64,000 nt of DNA from Talpa occidentalis (taxonomy: Eukaryota; Chordata; Mammalia; Eulipotyphla; Talpidae), in the NCBI RefSeq assembly GCF_014898055.3, contig NW_023601104.1:78227106-78291105 (forward strand), written 5' to 3'. Position numbers and translations under genes: made by a program. The notes beneath the pieces were generated by a model. That model saw nothing but the letters and a program-made list of their open reading frames with translations, was not told the origin of the DNA and ran no database searches. Positions 10,991 through 23,262 of this stretch are shown piece by piece; positions within the stretch are counted from its first letter, which is position 1, and each line of letters begins with the position of its first letter.

Positions 10991-13769
10991 TTGTGAAGCA
11001 CCTCAGGTGTCTGTGTCCCAAGATAGGCTCTGCCTCTAACCACACTCCTCTGCCTCCTGGGAAGTCCACAGGCAAACACTTTTGGGACATCCTTTGCATA
11101 TAAAATATTTCATAAATCTCTTTAGAGGCATCTTAATTCACCCAATATGATATTTACGAAGCCCAAAGTGATTAAAATTATTGAGACTGTCCTAATAAAA
11201 ACCAGAAATTCCCTTTGAACTTAAATGTAATGCCCTACTACAGTAATCCATCCCAGGTGATCCTGTTTATTGGCATATACTCTGTGAAAACACATCTCCA
11301 GAGAATTCCAGAGGCTCATGAAGAACTTTTTTTTAAAGTAAAGCTCACACCATGGCTATATTGGCCTATGGCCTGACCCAGCCGTGAGCAATTTCCTGGT
11401 ATAGTATATGAGATCATTATAAAAAGGATTTTACTATAAATAGGAAGCTCTCCCAGACCTCGCAAGTGGGATTTAAATAGAGATTCTGCTTCTGCTTATG
11501 GGAAATTGAGTCCTGCTTTATAGAATAAGATGACGGGGAGGGCAGAGACCAGAGTGGTATCTCGATGGCAGCATCTGCAATGATGGATTTGGTTTTCTGT
11601 TGATTAATGTTCATGGACTGAGATCATATAAGAGCTACAAGGAAGCTGCTGAGAAAATAAAGGAGCCTTAAGAGTTTAGGAATGTACCTGAGGGAGATAG
11701 CTCTACAAAACGCAAAGGGAGGTGGGGGGAGAATGGAAATCAGGATAAAGGTTCATGAGGAAATGCAAAAGGAAGGGAGGAAGGGTTCCAGTAAATCAAA
11801 CTCAAGAGTAAAAACCAAACCCCAAACAGTCCACCGCCACACTCAGTAAAGGGTGAGCATCATTCTAGAGCGGTATTAGTATACTTCATAGGGTTTTTCA
11901 CTTCAATCGGGCCATGTGTCTAAGGCAAACAAGGCCCTAAATCTGTGAAACTACCACCCGTGCAGGGCCGCCTATTCCCCCATCCATCTGATGTCTGCGG
12001 CGGGAGGCCTGCCACTCTTTAGAAAGGACAAGTGGCAGGGACAGTCTGGCCACAGTAAGCGGCAACAGCCCTCATCAGGCTCTTCCGAGAGCAGAGCTGC
12101 CTCCCGAGTGTCCTAGTGAAGTGGGAAGCAAGCCAGAAGTTGAGGCTCCTCCGTGGCACATACACAAGCGTGTGACTTCACATCCTGAGCAGTCTCTCAG
12201 CCTGCCTGCCAGGGCCTGGTGCAGACAAACGAGGCCACACTCCGTGCCCATACCCAGCCCCAGGCTCAGCCCCCGGGTGTTCTTCAGAGCCTGCTAGTTG
12301 GGGTGCACAGTCCTTGGGGAATCTGGGGACAATGAGGAGAGCCCTCCAGGCGGAGCTGTGCCTCTCCTTGCCCCTCTCGCCAGTCTCCCCCACCACCCTC
12401 CATGGCTGACAGTTCCTGGCCCTCCACAGGTCTGACATGTTTCCATGGCAACCGGAATCCTGGGCTCCGACAGCCTCTGGTCTTGCCACCTGTTATTACT
12501 TCATCTCTCAAGTGTAAAGCATCCTAGCCCAGTGCCACTTGGCTGTGCAGAGCGCATCTTTGGAGGACAGAGTAAAGAAAAGGGGAGAGGGAAAGCAGAA
12601 AGGCAGCTGCCCCAGGCTGGCCACACAGGACACGCTGGACCAGCCAGGCCAGCGCAGGAAGCTTCAGAGACTGGGAGGGTGAGGAGCGAGGGTGTCAGTC
12701 AACGTGCTTTCCCTTCAGAATCAGCAAGCAGGCCTCAGCTGGAGGCCACGGCCACATCCTGCTCCCTTCCACCCAGTCCTTAATGAGGGACATGGGAGGG
12801 GCAGGGAGAGGCAGGCGGAAGGCTGGGGCAGAGAAGGCAGCTGTGGAGAGCTCTGTGGCAGCCGATGGGGAGCAGGACAGGAGAGGGTTAAAGTGGCGAG
12901 ATGAAGACTGTGGGGAAGGCTGGACCAGAGGGCAAACAGAGCCTCAAAGCCTGGATAAATGGCCTTAATTCTCATGCTCTTGCTCACCCTACTCCTTACG
13001 TGTTTACTCATATAAATTATCCCCAAGACCTGGCACCTTTTTTTCATTGCTTCCTTAGAACTGATGAAAAAATAAATCCCACAGATCCAAGGAATAAAAA
13101 CATTGGGATTCCATTCAGACTGGTTCTTCTTGGCTACCTAATTACAGCTCAGGTCCTGCCCTGGGGCCCCCGGAGGAAGACAAATGATGCCTTCCTACCT
13201 GAATGTGGAAAGGCAGGGGGTGGGGGGAACCTGGTGAAGAAAGGGACAGTGGGGTCCACTCACCAGTGGCCTTTAGGCCATTAGAGCCCTCAAAGGCAAA
13301 GAACTCACTCTTGTTTGTGGGCCATTTTGCCACCTGCATTGAGGACAATGTGAACGCATGGGAAGGATTAAGGAGAGGCGGTGCTGCTGATGCCTGGGAT
13401 TAATCTACCTGAGGAAGAAAGGCCAAGAGCTGACTTAATACATCTTCAAGTTTATGGATGGAGCTAAATCGCCACACTCCATATTGCCAAGGACAACATG
13501 AGGCACAATGAGCTAAGATGGCAGCACAGGCCACTAGAGAGCTGGAAAGGGAGGTGATTAAACAGGGACAGGCATGGTCTGGCCAGGTTTCCCTAGCTGT
13601 GAGCTGTTCGAATGGGTCCCTATCTAGAGGCAAGAGACTATGCTAGATGATGTATTCAGTTTTCTTTCAGGTGTACTGAGGATTTGTAATAGGGTGAAAG
13701 AGCCAGGAAAGTGTCCCAAACCCAGAGAAACTCCGTCTTTCATCATTGCTTCTTATTTGTGCCCGCGTC

Positions 13770-13885
13770 TCTTTACAGATTAGCCATGAGCTCCCTGAGG
13801 GCAGGAGCACGTCTTTCATCTCCGAATGCCCAGCACCTGGCACAGGGACTGGCATAGCACTCACGATAAATAGTTAATGAAAGGA
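13770..13885 (+). repeat. L2 3'-end fragment
   Basis: Typical L2 tail: GAGCTCCCTGAGGGCAGGAG, then CCCAGCACCTGGCACAGG and GATAAATAGTTAATGAAA. Confidence 0.75.
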
Positions 13886-14225
13886 TGGGCAAATCTTCAG
13901 AGAGGCTTTTTCAGGGGTTAAAAAAAAAAAAAAGGTTGAGCAAAGGAAAGTCAAGGATTAGGAGTTCAGGAGATGTGATGAGTCCCTCAAGTACTGAGTG
14001 GCATTCTAAGGCACCGGCAGCAGCAGTTCTGTTCATAAGAGGAGCGAGGAAGAGTGGGGAGTAGGAGTCCTGGGGTGCAGGGGGCCTTAGAGAGAATAGG
14101 GCTGTGATGGAGATAGCCTTTGGGCCTCCCCTCCCACAGGAATCCACCCCCTTAGACATTTCTTGGAAAACCAAAATGGGAGGAATTCAGCACCCCCAGA
14201 CTCTGGGTTGGTCCCAGAGTCCCCT

Positions 14226-14257
14226 GGACTCCATGCTTGGTCTCTTGCATGGAGTCC
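14226..14257. repeat. perfect 11-bp inverted repeat with 10-nt loop
   Basis: Arms GGACTCCATGC at 14226-14236 and GCATGGAGTCC at 14247-14257 can pair fully around TTGGTCTCTT. It is not part of a repeat I recognise. Confidence 0.9.
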
Positions 14258-14499
14258 TGCAGCAGCCAATGAGAACATGAGCCCCATCCTACTGTGTGTC
14301 TGGGCAGCTACAGGATCTCCATAAAAGTATTTAAATGTAGTGTCAGTCATCCACCTTTCCGGTTCCTTCCTTCTTCACCATCTTTACAGAATCTACAACT
14401 CACACAGTTACATACACACTTTGCAAATACTGACTCCAAAAAACCACGTGTGCCGTAAAAAACAAAAACACATCTGTGCACATAAGGAATCTCAATGGC

Positions 14500-14605
14500 T
14501 GTATTTGGTTAAGAATGGCAATTTGCCGGGAGTTTGGACCCCAGCTCTGCAGCTAGGTGGTCATGTGACCCATCAGCAGTGACCTCTGTGCTCCTGCCTT
14601 AGGCC
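14500..14605 (+). repeat. MIR-like fragment
   Basis: The core GTTTGGACCCCAGCTCTGCA and GTCATGTGACC match the central MIR region. Confidence 0.65.
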
Positions 14606-15581
14606 GGCCACCCCAGCTCTGTCACTGATGTTTCAGAAAATGGAGAAAAAGATGAAGCAAAGCTGATTACTTTTCTTGGCGCTGATTAGGAAAAGCACAG
14701 GAAATATTTCCATTTTCCAGTGGAAGGTCATGTGGGTCAGTTCATGCCCTGGTGTAGCAACTTATTGCCACCAAATGAGTCAGTGGAAGGGGTAACATTT
14801 AATTTGAGAGTAACTATAGAGTCAATAGGGCTTGGAATGAAGTGGTGTCATTCCCCTTTGAGAATTACAGGACATCTCTGTGCTTTAGAGCCAGATAAGC
14901 TTCACCCATTTATGATGCCAAGATATTATTATTGTGTGTTAGAATTAATCAAGCCCCTTAACTCTCTTAAGCAACCTTATCCCTCCTCACCCCCACCTCC
15001 ACCGGACTCACGTATGACAACCCCAAGCATCCACAATGGATTAGTGGGGTTTTTTTTAATCATCCAGACGGAAAAACAGTGTTCAGGAAAAGAGAAGGAT
15101 GAACCTCCAGCATCAGACCTGAGTATCAGGAGACAGTCACGAGACCACAGAGCCAGGGGCAGCCCAGCTCAGTGACGAGGGCCCTGAAAGAGTCTGGGAG
15201 GCCAATAAAGAAGTTGTGATGACCCAAGCGGGAGCCAGCAGAGGGTAGGAGGATGGAGACAGATTTGGGGTATATTTTTTGAAGGGGAGCTAATATGGTA
15301 GTGAAAGAAAACAAAGAGCCAAGGATGAACCCTATAATTTTTCTGGCACAAGCACTTTTTTAAAGAAGGAAGGGATCAGAAGAGTCAGAAGAATTAAAAA
15401 AGACAATTAGTTACAGACTAAAAGAGAAAGATATAGGAAAATTATTGAAGGCATTATTGTGTGGGTTTTTTATGGTAAAACTCATTTATAAATTAAACTC
15501 AAGCAGAATTTATATTGGGGAGCAGGGTCCACATGACATCACTAAAAGCTAATGTTAGTTTTGAAGACTACGGACTGAATT

Positions 15582-15905
15582 ATGGTTCCCCCCAGACTCC
15601 TATATTGAAGCCCTAACCCCCAAAGTAACAGTATTTAGAGATGGGACTTTAGTAGTTAACTAAATTTAGATGAGGTCATGAGGATAAGGCCCTCGTGGTG
15701 GGATTGGAGTCCTTAGAAGAAGAGGCCCCCGCCCCCATAAAGTTTTCTTCTCTCTCTCCACCCACATACATCAAGGAAAGGTTACCTCCAACCCAGGAGA
15801 GTTCTCACCAGACACCCTGCTGACACCTTTATCTGAGACTTCCAGAAATAAACTCTTATTGTTTAAGCACCCAGTTCTATGCTATTTTGTTGTGGCAGCC
15901 TGTGC
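15582..15905 (+). repeat. old interspersed repeat, family not assigned (copy 1)
   Basis: The 5' part, TATATTGAAGCCCTAACCCC followed by GTAACAGTATTTAGAGATGG, is shared with the copy near 21485. The 3' part has GAGACTTCCAGAAATAAAC and a TGTTTAAGCACCCAGTTCT motif known from a common placental repeat whose name I cannot give with certainty. Confidence 0.65.
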
Positions 15906-16104
15906 TAAGATGGTGCCCATTAACACATTCATTACTTTTAAAAAATCACTATTCAATATAATGCATTTGACAACTGGCTTATAGATAAAAATTAAGCAAC
16001 AGCAGTAGGATCTTGACAAAGATCCTAGGCTAAGACAAGGCTCCCTCATTTGGGGTTCCAATACCCTGAAACAACTGAATGGCGTCCAACTCAAGCATTT
16101 TCAC

Positions 16105-16262
16105 ATCTCAGCTGCCACCTTGCTGACCATGTGACATGGGACTCAACCTTGCTTGGCCTCAGTTTCCTCTTCTGTAAAATGATAACATAATGGCATGTGC
16201 CTCTTAACTTGTGAACATCACATGAGCTGATGCGTGTAAAGTGCCTGATAAGAGGTGTTTAA
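16105..16262 (+). repeat. MIR-like fragment
   Basis: GCCTCAGTTTCCTCTTCTGT followed by GTGTAAAGTGCCTGATAAGA is the typical 3' half of MIR. Confidence 0.85.
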
Positions 16263-16404
16263 TTTCTTGCCCTCTTTCATCTCCTAGATGAAAAATAACT
16301 TTATTTCTGATAACACGGGGTGGGGGGGAGGTCAAAGGTCTAAATAACTAAGCTTTCCCAAGAAGGGACAGATGATTGGAGAATTCACATTCACGCTCCA
16401 TGTC

Positions 16405-16562
16405 CCTGGCCACATCCCTCGGCCTTAGTGTGCTTGGTGTCCTCCGCGGGATACAGCACCTACCTCATTGGGTTACTGTGAGGAATGAATGAGATCAATG
16501 TGGCCGCTTAGCACAGTATCTGACACATCCAGGGAATGTCAGCAAGTATCACTGTTGTCATC
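16405..16562 (+). repeat. MIR-like fragment
   Basis: ACCTACCTCATTGGGTTACT, then GAATGAATGAGATCAATGTG and GCACAGTATCTGACAC follow the MIR 3' pattern. Confidence 0.75.
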
Positions 16563-16799
16563 AGCATGGCTCAGTACCTGGAAGTCTTCCATCCTGAACA
16601 CTCTAGGTAATTAGGCCAAAAATGAGAAAATAAGACAGGCCCACAGAAAAGCAAGAGGCAGGTGGATGTGTGATTCCAGGGAAATGGGATCATAAATAGA
16701 GACACCACACTTGACATTGCTGGGTTTCATGCACCCATCTTACTTCTCAATCAAAAAGGAAGTTCTCATAGAGCTGAGACTTCGTTATGTCTGTTCCGA

Positions 16800-16858
16800 A
16801 ACCCAACTACACTTAGCTCCATGAGTGCCCTGTGCACAGTGAATACTCAATAAATGCC
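16800..16858 (+). repeat. short L2- or MIR-type tail
   Basis: GAATACTCAATAAATGCCCA matches the shared 3' end of L2 and MIR-type elements; too short to assign. Confidence 0.5.
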
Positions 16859-17057
16859 CATGTTTAGCCTATGAAGAAGGAATCCATATCTAAGATTTAG
16901 CAAGGCACATGCCAGGGCCAGCTCAGGCTGCAATAGTTATGCCTGAGACCCCACAGACATCAGCTGTCCAGTATCACGTAAGTGCAAATGGGTCCTGACT
17001 CAGATCAGCCACCTGTGGTCACAGACAGGCTCTGATGGTCCAAACAGGACAGAAATA

Positions 17058-17290
17058 GGATATTAGCACTCATGATGTGCAGGCGTGATACCAAACACCT
17101 ACGTCATCTCATCTTCATGCCAGTGAAGACCCCTGGCAATGCCATGAGATCAATAGGATTACTCTCTCCATTTTACAGATGAGGCAACAAAGGGGCAGGG
17201 CAGCATAGGTAACTGACCACCTTTACACAGATGGAAGATGGCAGAGTGCCAGGGCTCTGATCACACCCTGGCCTTCCCGATTCCACAGCC
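17058..17290 (-). repeat. MIR-like fragment
   Basis: CCATTTTACAGATGAGGCAA and upstream CATCTCATCTTCATGCCAGT show MIR in reverse orientation. Confidence 0.8.
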
Positions 17291-18429
17291 CTGCCCTCAG
17301 CCACAGGACAAGAGTGAGGATGATCCAGAGATCTGGCAAATTAACTCCAACTCACCCTCCAAGGTCAGAGCAACTTTCCAGGTTCTTCTTGGCTTTGTCA
17401 TCTGTATACTGATTAGTTAAATAATAATTCATCTAAAGAACACTTATTCCTAGTTTCTAAATTCCCTCTGCAGAAAGCAAGAAGCAGCTCACTTTTCCAA
17501 TCAGAACCTATATCTGAATCTTGCCCTCTCCCCTGTAACAAAGCCTAAATTCCTGCGTTGAGGTTGGGCACGTGGCTGGTTGTGTTGGCTTTCTGGCATT
17601 TCAGGCACCTTTCAGAGTGATCCAAAATTCTTAAGCTGCATCAAAGGTAATTCTCTCTATCTCTTAAAGCTGCATTCATTGCCCCTGGGCCATATGTTAG
17701 AGGACAGAGATGTCAGAAGACTAATAACATCTGTTAGATCTTTCCCATCAGTGAAACAATGACATCATGCACTTCTTTTAGACAATTTGCACATTATCAG
17801 ACTAATTTTCAGATTATCTAATCAGCCAACATTACCCTTAATCAACTCAGCCCTCCTCTTTCAGTCCCACAGAGCACAAGATGCCCTCCCGAGGCACACA
17901 AGCCGGGGCCCTTTCTTCCTGCACAGATGCTGACAGCCTGTGTGCCAGACACAGCACCCAAAACAGAGGACCGAGACATCCGGGCCCCTCAGGCAACCCC
18001 ACTTCCATCCCGGGGACCAGAGAAATAGGCTTGAAGTAATTTTATAGACCCATATTTTAAAAAAACATTTCCCTCTTAGGAGCTCCAAGTATGCTATAGA
18101 GCATTTTATACTTATTTCTGCTATTAGATAAAAGAGATAGACCATATCACAACTAATAATGTGCCAGACAAATTTATTTATAAATCATCTGTTATTCTAG
18201 TAATTGTTACTGTGGTTCTCAATTTCCTACAGGATGACAAATACATGGTCCAGCGTAGAAGACACATCCAACTGTGGCCCCTGACTACATCTCCACCTTC
18301 TTCTACATCCCCAAAATCCTATACTGTGCTCAGTCCCAACTATAATCACTGGCTGGATGCACCAAGCTTTTTCAGACTTCTCTGACTTTGTACATATAGT
18401 TCCCTCTGGATAGGAGCCCTCACCCGCCC

Positions 18430-18785
18430 CAGAAATCTTTCCTCATTCTAACTTGAACATCACCTCCTCAGTAAAGCCCTTGCAAATCCCCTCATGCAAT
18501 GTTCTTAGGCTTTCTTGTGCATCAGAATATCCTAAACGTCAGTTTAAAACATAGACTGCTGATCCCCACCCCCAGAACTTCTGTTTCAGGTCCTCTGCCT
18601 TTCCAAGAAGCTCCCCGGGGACACAGAAGCCACCCTTTGAACACCACCATCCTAAAAAGTGTGCTGCGTCCTTGGGTCTTTTGCTCCTTCAACTTTTTGT
18701 GTCTGCCCTTATTAGACACTCCCACTTTAGACTGTACGCTCCTCAAAGACAAGGGCCAAGACAGCATTCAGTAAATGCTCACTCA
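18430..18785 (+). repeat. L2 fragment interrupted by a MER5A-like element
   Basis: L2-type sequence with ACATCACCTCCTCAGTAAAG runs to about 18500 and resumes at about 18660 with TAGACTGTACGCTCCTCAAA, GACAAGGGCC and a CAGTAAATGCTCA tail. The MER5A-like piece between them inserted into the L2. Confidence 0.7.
18502..18655 (+). mobile_element. MER5A-like hAT fossil
   Basis: GTGCATCAGAATATCCTAAA, CCCCACCCCCAGAACTTCTG and TTTGAACACCACCAT follow the MER5A consensus as I remember it. Confidence 0.7.
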
Positions 18786-18794
18786 GTGGAGGGG

Positions 18795-18826
18795 TGGATG
18801 GATGGACAGATGGACAGATGGACAGG
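18795..18826. repeat. (GGAT/GGACAGAT)n simple repeat
   Basis: GGATGGATGGATGGACAGAT continues with further GGACAGAT units. Confidence 0.85.
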
Positions 18827-19155
18827 CGGGACTAAATTTATTTATATAGCTTTTCCATTCCGGTCCAGGATCTCATAAAGGCCTACACCAACCCACTTAC
18901 CCCACCCCAAAAAAGTACCTTGAGAACATCTATAATAGGTTTCCATTGTGCAGAGAAGGAAAAAAGAAATTCAAGAAAAGTCTTGACATTGTGAACCTAT
19001 GTCAAAGGACTTTTGAATTCTAATCAAGCACTTTCTGTTCCCCTGGTCCCTCTAGACTGTTTACCAAAGTGGCATTTTAGGGGTTACAACAGAATGGACC
19101 TCTCAAGTCCTGACTGCCCAAGCCCTCTTTCCTTGTATTCACAGATTTGTGTGTG

Positions 19156-19183
19156 ACACACACACACACACACACACACACAC
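19156..19183. repeat. (AC)14 microsatellite
   Basis: Uninterrupted AC run of 28 nt, preceded directly by GTGTGTG, so the left border can pair with the repeat. Confidence 0.95.
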
Positions 19184-21484
19184 TGATTTCATTTCATTTG
19201 TATGAACAGAAGGTAGTAAGGCCACGGAAGAAAGAAGAATCCAGCCTCACACAGGGAGGGAAAGGGTGAAGCTTGGATGAGGAAGACCCCATCAGAAAAG
19301 TACTATCTCCCAAGGGGGAGACTTTGTTCCAAGCATCTCTGGCTGCTGTAGTTGAGGCAGAACGGCAAGGGCACAAGGGAAGAAGGCAAACCTACTGCAG
19401 GACAAGAAATATACCTCAGGAGAAAATGAGAAACTGGGTAAAGAACAAAGGCATGAGACCGTCAGCTGGGAGGGGCAGGAGGATGGGAGGAAGGTGGTCA
19501 AGTGCTGAGCTGGCAGCTCAGGGCAGCTTGGGGCTCGGGCTGGGGGCAGGGAGATCAACATGGGCTCCAGGGCTCCACTCTGCCCTTCAGCAGCAGCACA
19601 CACAGGGATGAGCCACGGGCTTTGCTGGAGACACAGTTGGAGGGGAGGCTGCAAGGGACAGCGGGAGAACCAAAGTCAAAAGGTCTCTACTACCCCAGGT
19701 GGTGTGAACCCAGCGCCTGGGCCTGAAAACTCCTGAGTCTGTAGGACTGTTTTCCCTTAGGCCTGTGCTCACAGGCAGCTTGGGGCCCCCTGTAGCTCTG
19801 CCAAAAAGGGAAAAGTCAGCATTTCAAAAAAGTCCAGATCTTTTTGGGGGAGGGATGGTGAGCTACAGATTAGCCTCCAGAGTTAAGCTCACCTCCAAAA
19901 GACATACCCAAGGAGGATCATGAAGCTGAGACCTCAGGAGGCTGCAGAGCTGTCACTTCAGTTCACCACACAGCCCTGGTGGCATTTAGGGGCAGGATGG
20001 ATGGGAGCCCACCCCACCCCAAACAGTGGGAGCAGCTAATGACTAGGTATTAATGATGCTGGCAATTAGCACTCACGAGAAATGGTTAGGGGGCTGCTCG
20101 CCAGGGGAATGTGGGAGGGAAAGGAGCACACATTCGGAACAGCAAACAAATTGGTAGTGTGTGTGGTGCAGAGAGCCTGGGAAGAGCAGCTGTCTCTTGC
20201 ATTTGTCTAGAAAAATTGGGAGGAGAGAAAGGGTGGCTTCTGTGAATACTAAGGGTCTTTCTGCATGCCCTCCCCACTAGAAAATTGGGGTTACTCACAG
20301 AATTCTCAGAGAGGGAGCTATGAGATATCATTAAAAATGTGTTTGTGAGGGTTCTGGAATCTTCCTCAGGTGAGGAAGCCTCAGAGAAGCCCAGGGACAG
20401 CCAGTCTCATCTTGGTGATTTGAAAGCCTTGAGTGGTCAGATGATTCCTTTCTGAAGACTCTGATTTCTCATCAGCAGGGTGAGAAGAGGGCAAAGGGGG
20501 GTGTGGGAGCAAGTATGCTCGCTGGTGAACACAGAGAGGAGAACAGGTAGCTGGATGAGATTTTTTTAAGGACATGTCTCCATTTAGGAGAAGGAAACAC
20601 AGATTCCTTCCTAAGCAAGACCATCTGGCCTCCAGGTGAGGAGGCAGAAGATACCAACCCATGGGTGTGAGAGAAGATACCAGTGAACAGAAAAATATGG
20701 CAGTGCCCATCTTGGTAGTCCACAGCCCACCGAGAGGGGACCACAGGAATATCTGAGGAAAAGACTGCCCTGTTGCAGTGAGGGTCTGCAATATGTCGGG
20801 TTGTCAGAAAAGCTGTGATCCACTTTTGCTTTAGAAATATAGGAAAAAATATGTCATGACTTTTCCAACAACCTAATACCTGGGGACCATGAGGAAGCTT
20901 CCTCCGCTCTTGTTACCGTGCACACAAAAAAGAGACAGTGACAAAAGAGAAGCATTCCAAACCCCATAGCATGAGTGAAGTGCCTATACCAGGAATAGGA
21001 TGGCCTGACATTTGTGAAGAGACGTAAAGGAGATAAGCCAGCACTGGAGGGATGGAAAATAATACCAGCTAATAAATACTTTAGAGAGAGTAATCATCGC
21101 TAATAATACTTTCCAGATAGCAACCTAAATCAAAGGAGACCATTCTCAGCCTCCTCGTGGTAGGAGATAATAGCTATGCCTTGGCCACTTAGATCACAGA
21201 AGGGATAAGAGGCGAGATGGGGAAATGCAAATATCAGCCGCTCAGTACAGGTCAATATATTTTCCTTTCTGAAGGACATGGGACCAAGGAAAGCTGTCCC
21301 CAGAGAGCAGACAGAGACCTCAGCATTGTAGCTACTCAAGCTGGCAAGGGGAGGTGAGCCAAGTTCTGTCAGACCCTCCCACCCTGCTTCTCAGGTTCGG
21401 TCCAGATGACAATAGTAGGTAAGAAGTCAAGGGTGTCACACAAAAGGCTTGAATCCTGAAAGTAAGATTTAAAGCAGGTAGTAT

Positions 21485-21645
21485 GGGCCAAACTGTCTCC
21501 CCAGAATTCCTATGTTGAAGTACTAACTCCCAATAACAGTGACTATATTTGGAGACAGGCTCTTTAAAGTGATGAACCAGTGAGAAATGGCCCATATTAA
21601 AAAGACCAAAACAACAATGGTTAGCAAGTGTGTGGGGCTGCGGGA
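21485..21645 (+). repeat. old interspersed repeat, family not assigned (copy 2)
   Basis: CCTATGTTGAAGTACTAACT followed by CAATAACAGTGACTATATTT matches the 5' part of the element at 15582. The match fades after about 100 bp. Confidence 0.55.
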
Positions 21646-22547
21646 AACACACATGAATGCAAAGAAAGGTCTTGGCCAAAGGGTGTTATTTCAAATATTT
21701 AGTGAAGGTAGCCGATGGACACCAGTTGGCTGAGCTGACTGCCTGAATGCACTAGTCACCTCAAAAACAAATGGCATGACCACAATTCTTCCTCAGCGAA
21801 TGATCTCAGAATGGTCCCCATCTTGAAGCAAGCCCTGATGATTCCATTTTCCCATCCCATTTAATATTGTAGAAGGAAGTCAAGTGGCGAATGCTGTCCT
21901 TCCTGTGTCCCTCATTCACAAGTGGAAGTTGAGGAAGGAAAGAAAGGATAAATGTGTAAGCAAATCTTTAGGATGAGTTTGAGTCTTCAGATCCCAGCAA
22001 ACCACCAAGGATCCCCCTGGACATGTTTGCCAGTTGAGGGCTCAAGTGAAGGGCCAGGAGGCCCCAAGGCAGTATTTCTAAGGCAGGAGAGTCCTACACC
22101 AAAATCGCAACCCCTACAACAGAGCCTACAGAATAGGTCAAGAATATTCCACATCTCTTGGTGACCAAGAAGACACTGGCTTGTTTCTGCATTGACAGCC
22201 CTAAGGGCTATGCCCAATTCCAATTAGGAGCTGTGAATGGATCTCTGGAGCTGGGGGGAAGGGTAGCAGGTCTGTTATCTGACAGTGCTCAGGGAAAGAC
22301 GTTTCCCTGCTGCCTTAACCCTTACCTTCCTTTCTCTGGAGCAGAACTGTGTGCCCCACCCCGCCCAGCCCGGGGCTTGGCTGAACCACAGAGGCAGCTG
22401 GGGTGGGGGGAGGAAAGAGCCAACTCTCCACAGGAATTGAAGCCAAACAACAGGTGCCACCAGGAGATGCCAGAGGTGGGGAAATGGCTGCTCCACATCC
22501 CTGCCCACCCACGTCCTCCCTGTCCCATCCAACAACTGGCAACTCAC

Positions 22548-22685
22548 GTCTGTGGTTCTCGTTTCTGTGGTTGGGTGGGGACCGGGTCTCCTGGTCTTGG
22601 GCTTCATCCCCCTCCTCGCTGGCCAGGTGAGTGTGAGCGTAGTGGTAGCTGAGTCCTGGACGGTTCTTGTAGCGCTTGCCGCAGA
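22548..22685 (-). CDS. DPF3: DPF3 coding exon (probably exon 7), body of the C2H2 finger and Glu/Asp-rich linker
   Basis: The 138-nt exon (phase 1/1) encodes the rest of the C2H2 finger: the second Cys in ICGKRYKN, the core PGLSYHY and the zinc-binding His pair in HYAHTH. A hydrophilic linker follows (LASEEGDEAQDQETRSPPN, HRNENHR) leading to the PHD region. In DPF proteins this finger lies between the N-terminal domain and the PHD fingers and is retained in both isoforms. The acceptor has a long pyrimidine tract (CCTTTCTTCTTTTCCTCTCTAG) and the donor is AGAC/GTGAGT. Plus-strand reading frames across this exon are antisense shadows. Confidence 0.97.
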
Positions 22686-22929
22686 CTAGAGAGGAAAAGA
22701 AGAAAGGAAAGGGAACCGAAATGTCAGCAACCTCGCAGCCACTGCGGCCATTCTCCCGGGCGGGCACGCCCATCCATCCACCCCAGAACTGCGTTTCCCT
22801 TACAAAGTGTTTCCTACCCCCAATATCCCTTGCCCCCAGACAGAACCAACACCATTATCACAACATGGGTCCAAGGAAAGAAAAAGCATAAAAGCAAAAG
22901 TGAAAGTTGCGTTGCATTAAAGCTTCATC

Positions 22930-23065
22930 GTTTTCTAGCTGTGAGACCCTGGGCAAGTCACATACCCCCTGCTCCTCGGTTTCTTCAGAGGGAAAATGAG
23001 AACAGTACTTACCTCATGAGATAGTTCTGATGGTTTAACCTCTGTGCAAAGCACGCTGAACAGTG
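22930..23065 (+). repeat. MIR-like fragment
   Basis: CTAGCTGTGAGACCCTGGGC and AAGTCACATACC are the MIR core. Confidence 0.85.
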
Positions 23066-23119
23066 TTGGAGACAAGACAAGGGCTGATGATTATTATACC
23101 TTTGAAGTCAAAGGGGCCT

Positions 23120-23262
23120 GGGAGTCTATCTAGTCCAATACACCATGGCGCAGATGAGGCAAGTGAGCCCAGCAAGACTAAGTGAGTTGCCTGGGGTCAC
23201 ACAGCTAGTTGTGGCAGACCCAGGCTCCCGGATTCCCATGCAGGGCTCCTTTCTCCACCCTG
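23120..23262 (-). repeat. MIR-like fragment
   Basis: GGTCACACAGCTAGTTGTGG is the reverse MIR core. It lies just after an opposite-strand MIR copy. Confidence 0.8.

Larger units (their letters stand above)
7524..22547 (-). other. DPF3: DPF3 intron between C2H2 exon and PHD1 exon (15,024 bp)
   Basis: Donor GTGAGT next to 22548 and acceptor CACAG at 7524-7528. Contents are MIR, L2 and MER5A-like fragments, a hairpin at 14226-14257, a CA microsatellite at 19156-19183 and two related unassigned repeats near 15585 and 21485. From about 7524 to 10870 and 11000 to 13770 I see nothing I can name. Confidence 0.75.

Noticed and set aside
11400..11455. TATA-like words (ATTATAAAAAGG)
   Set aside because: AT-rich words are common in introns and there is no initiator, CpG island or downstream exon.
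22158..22652. 164-codon plus-strand frame across the C2H2 exon
   Set aside because: It is the antisense shadow of a DPF3 exon and its GC-rich flank.
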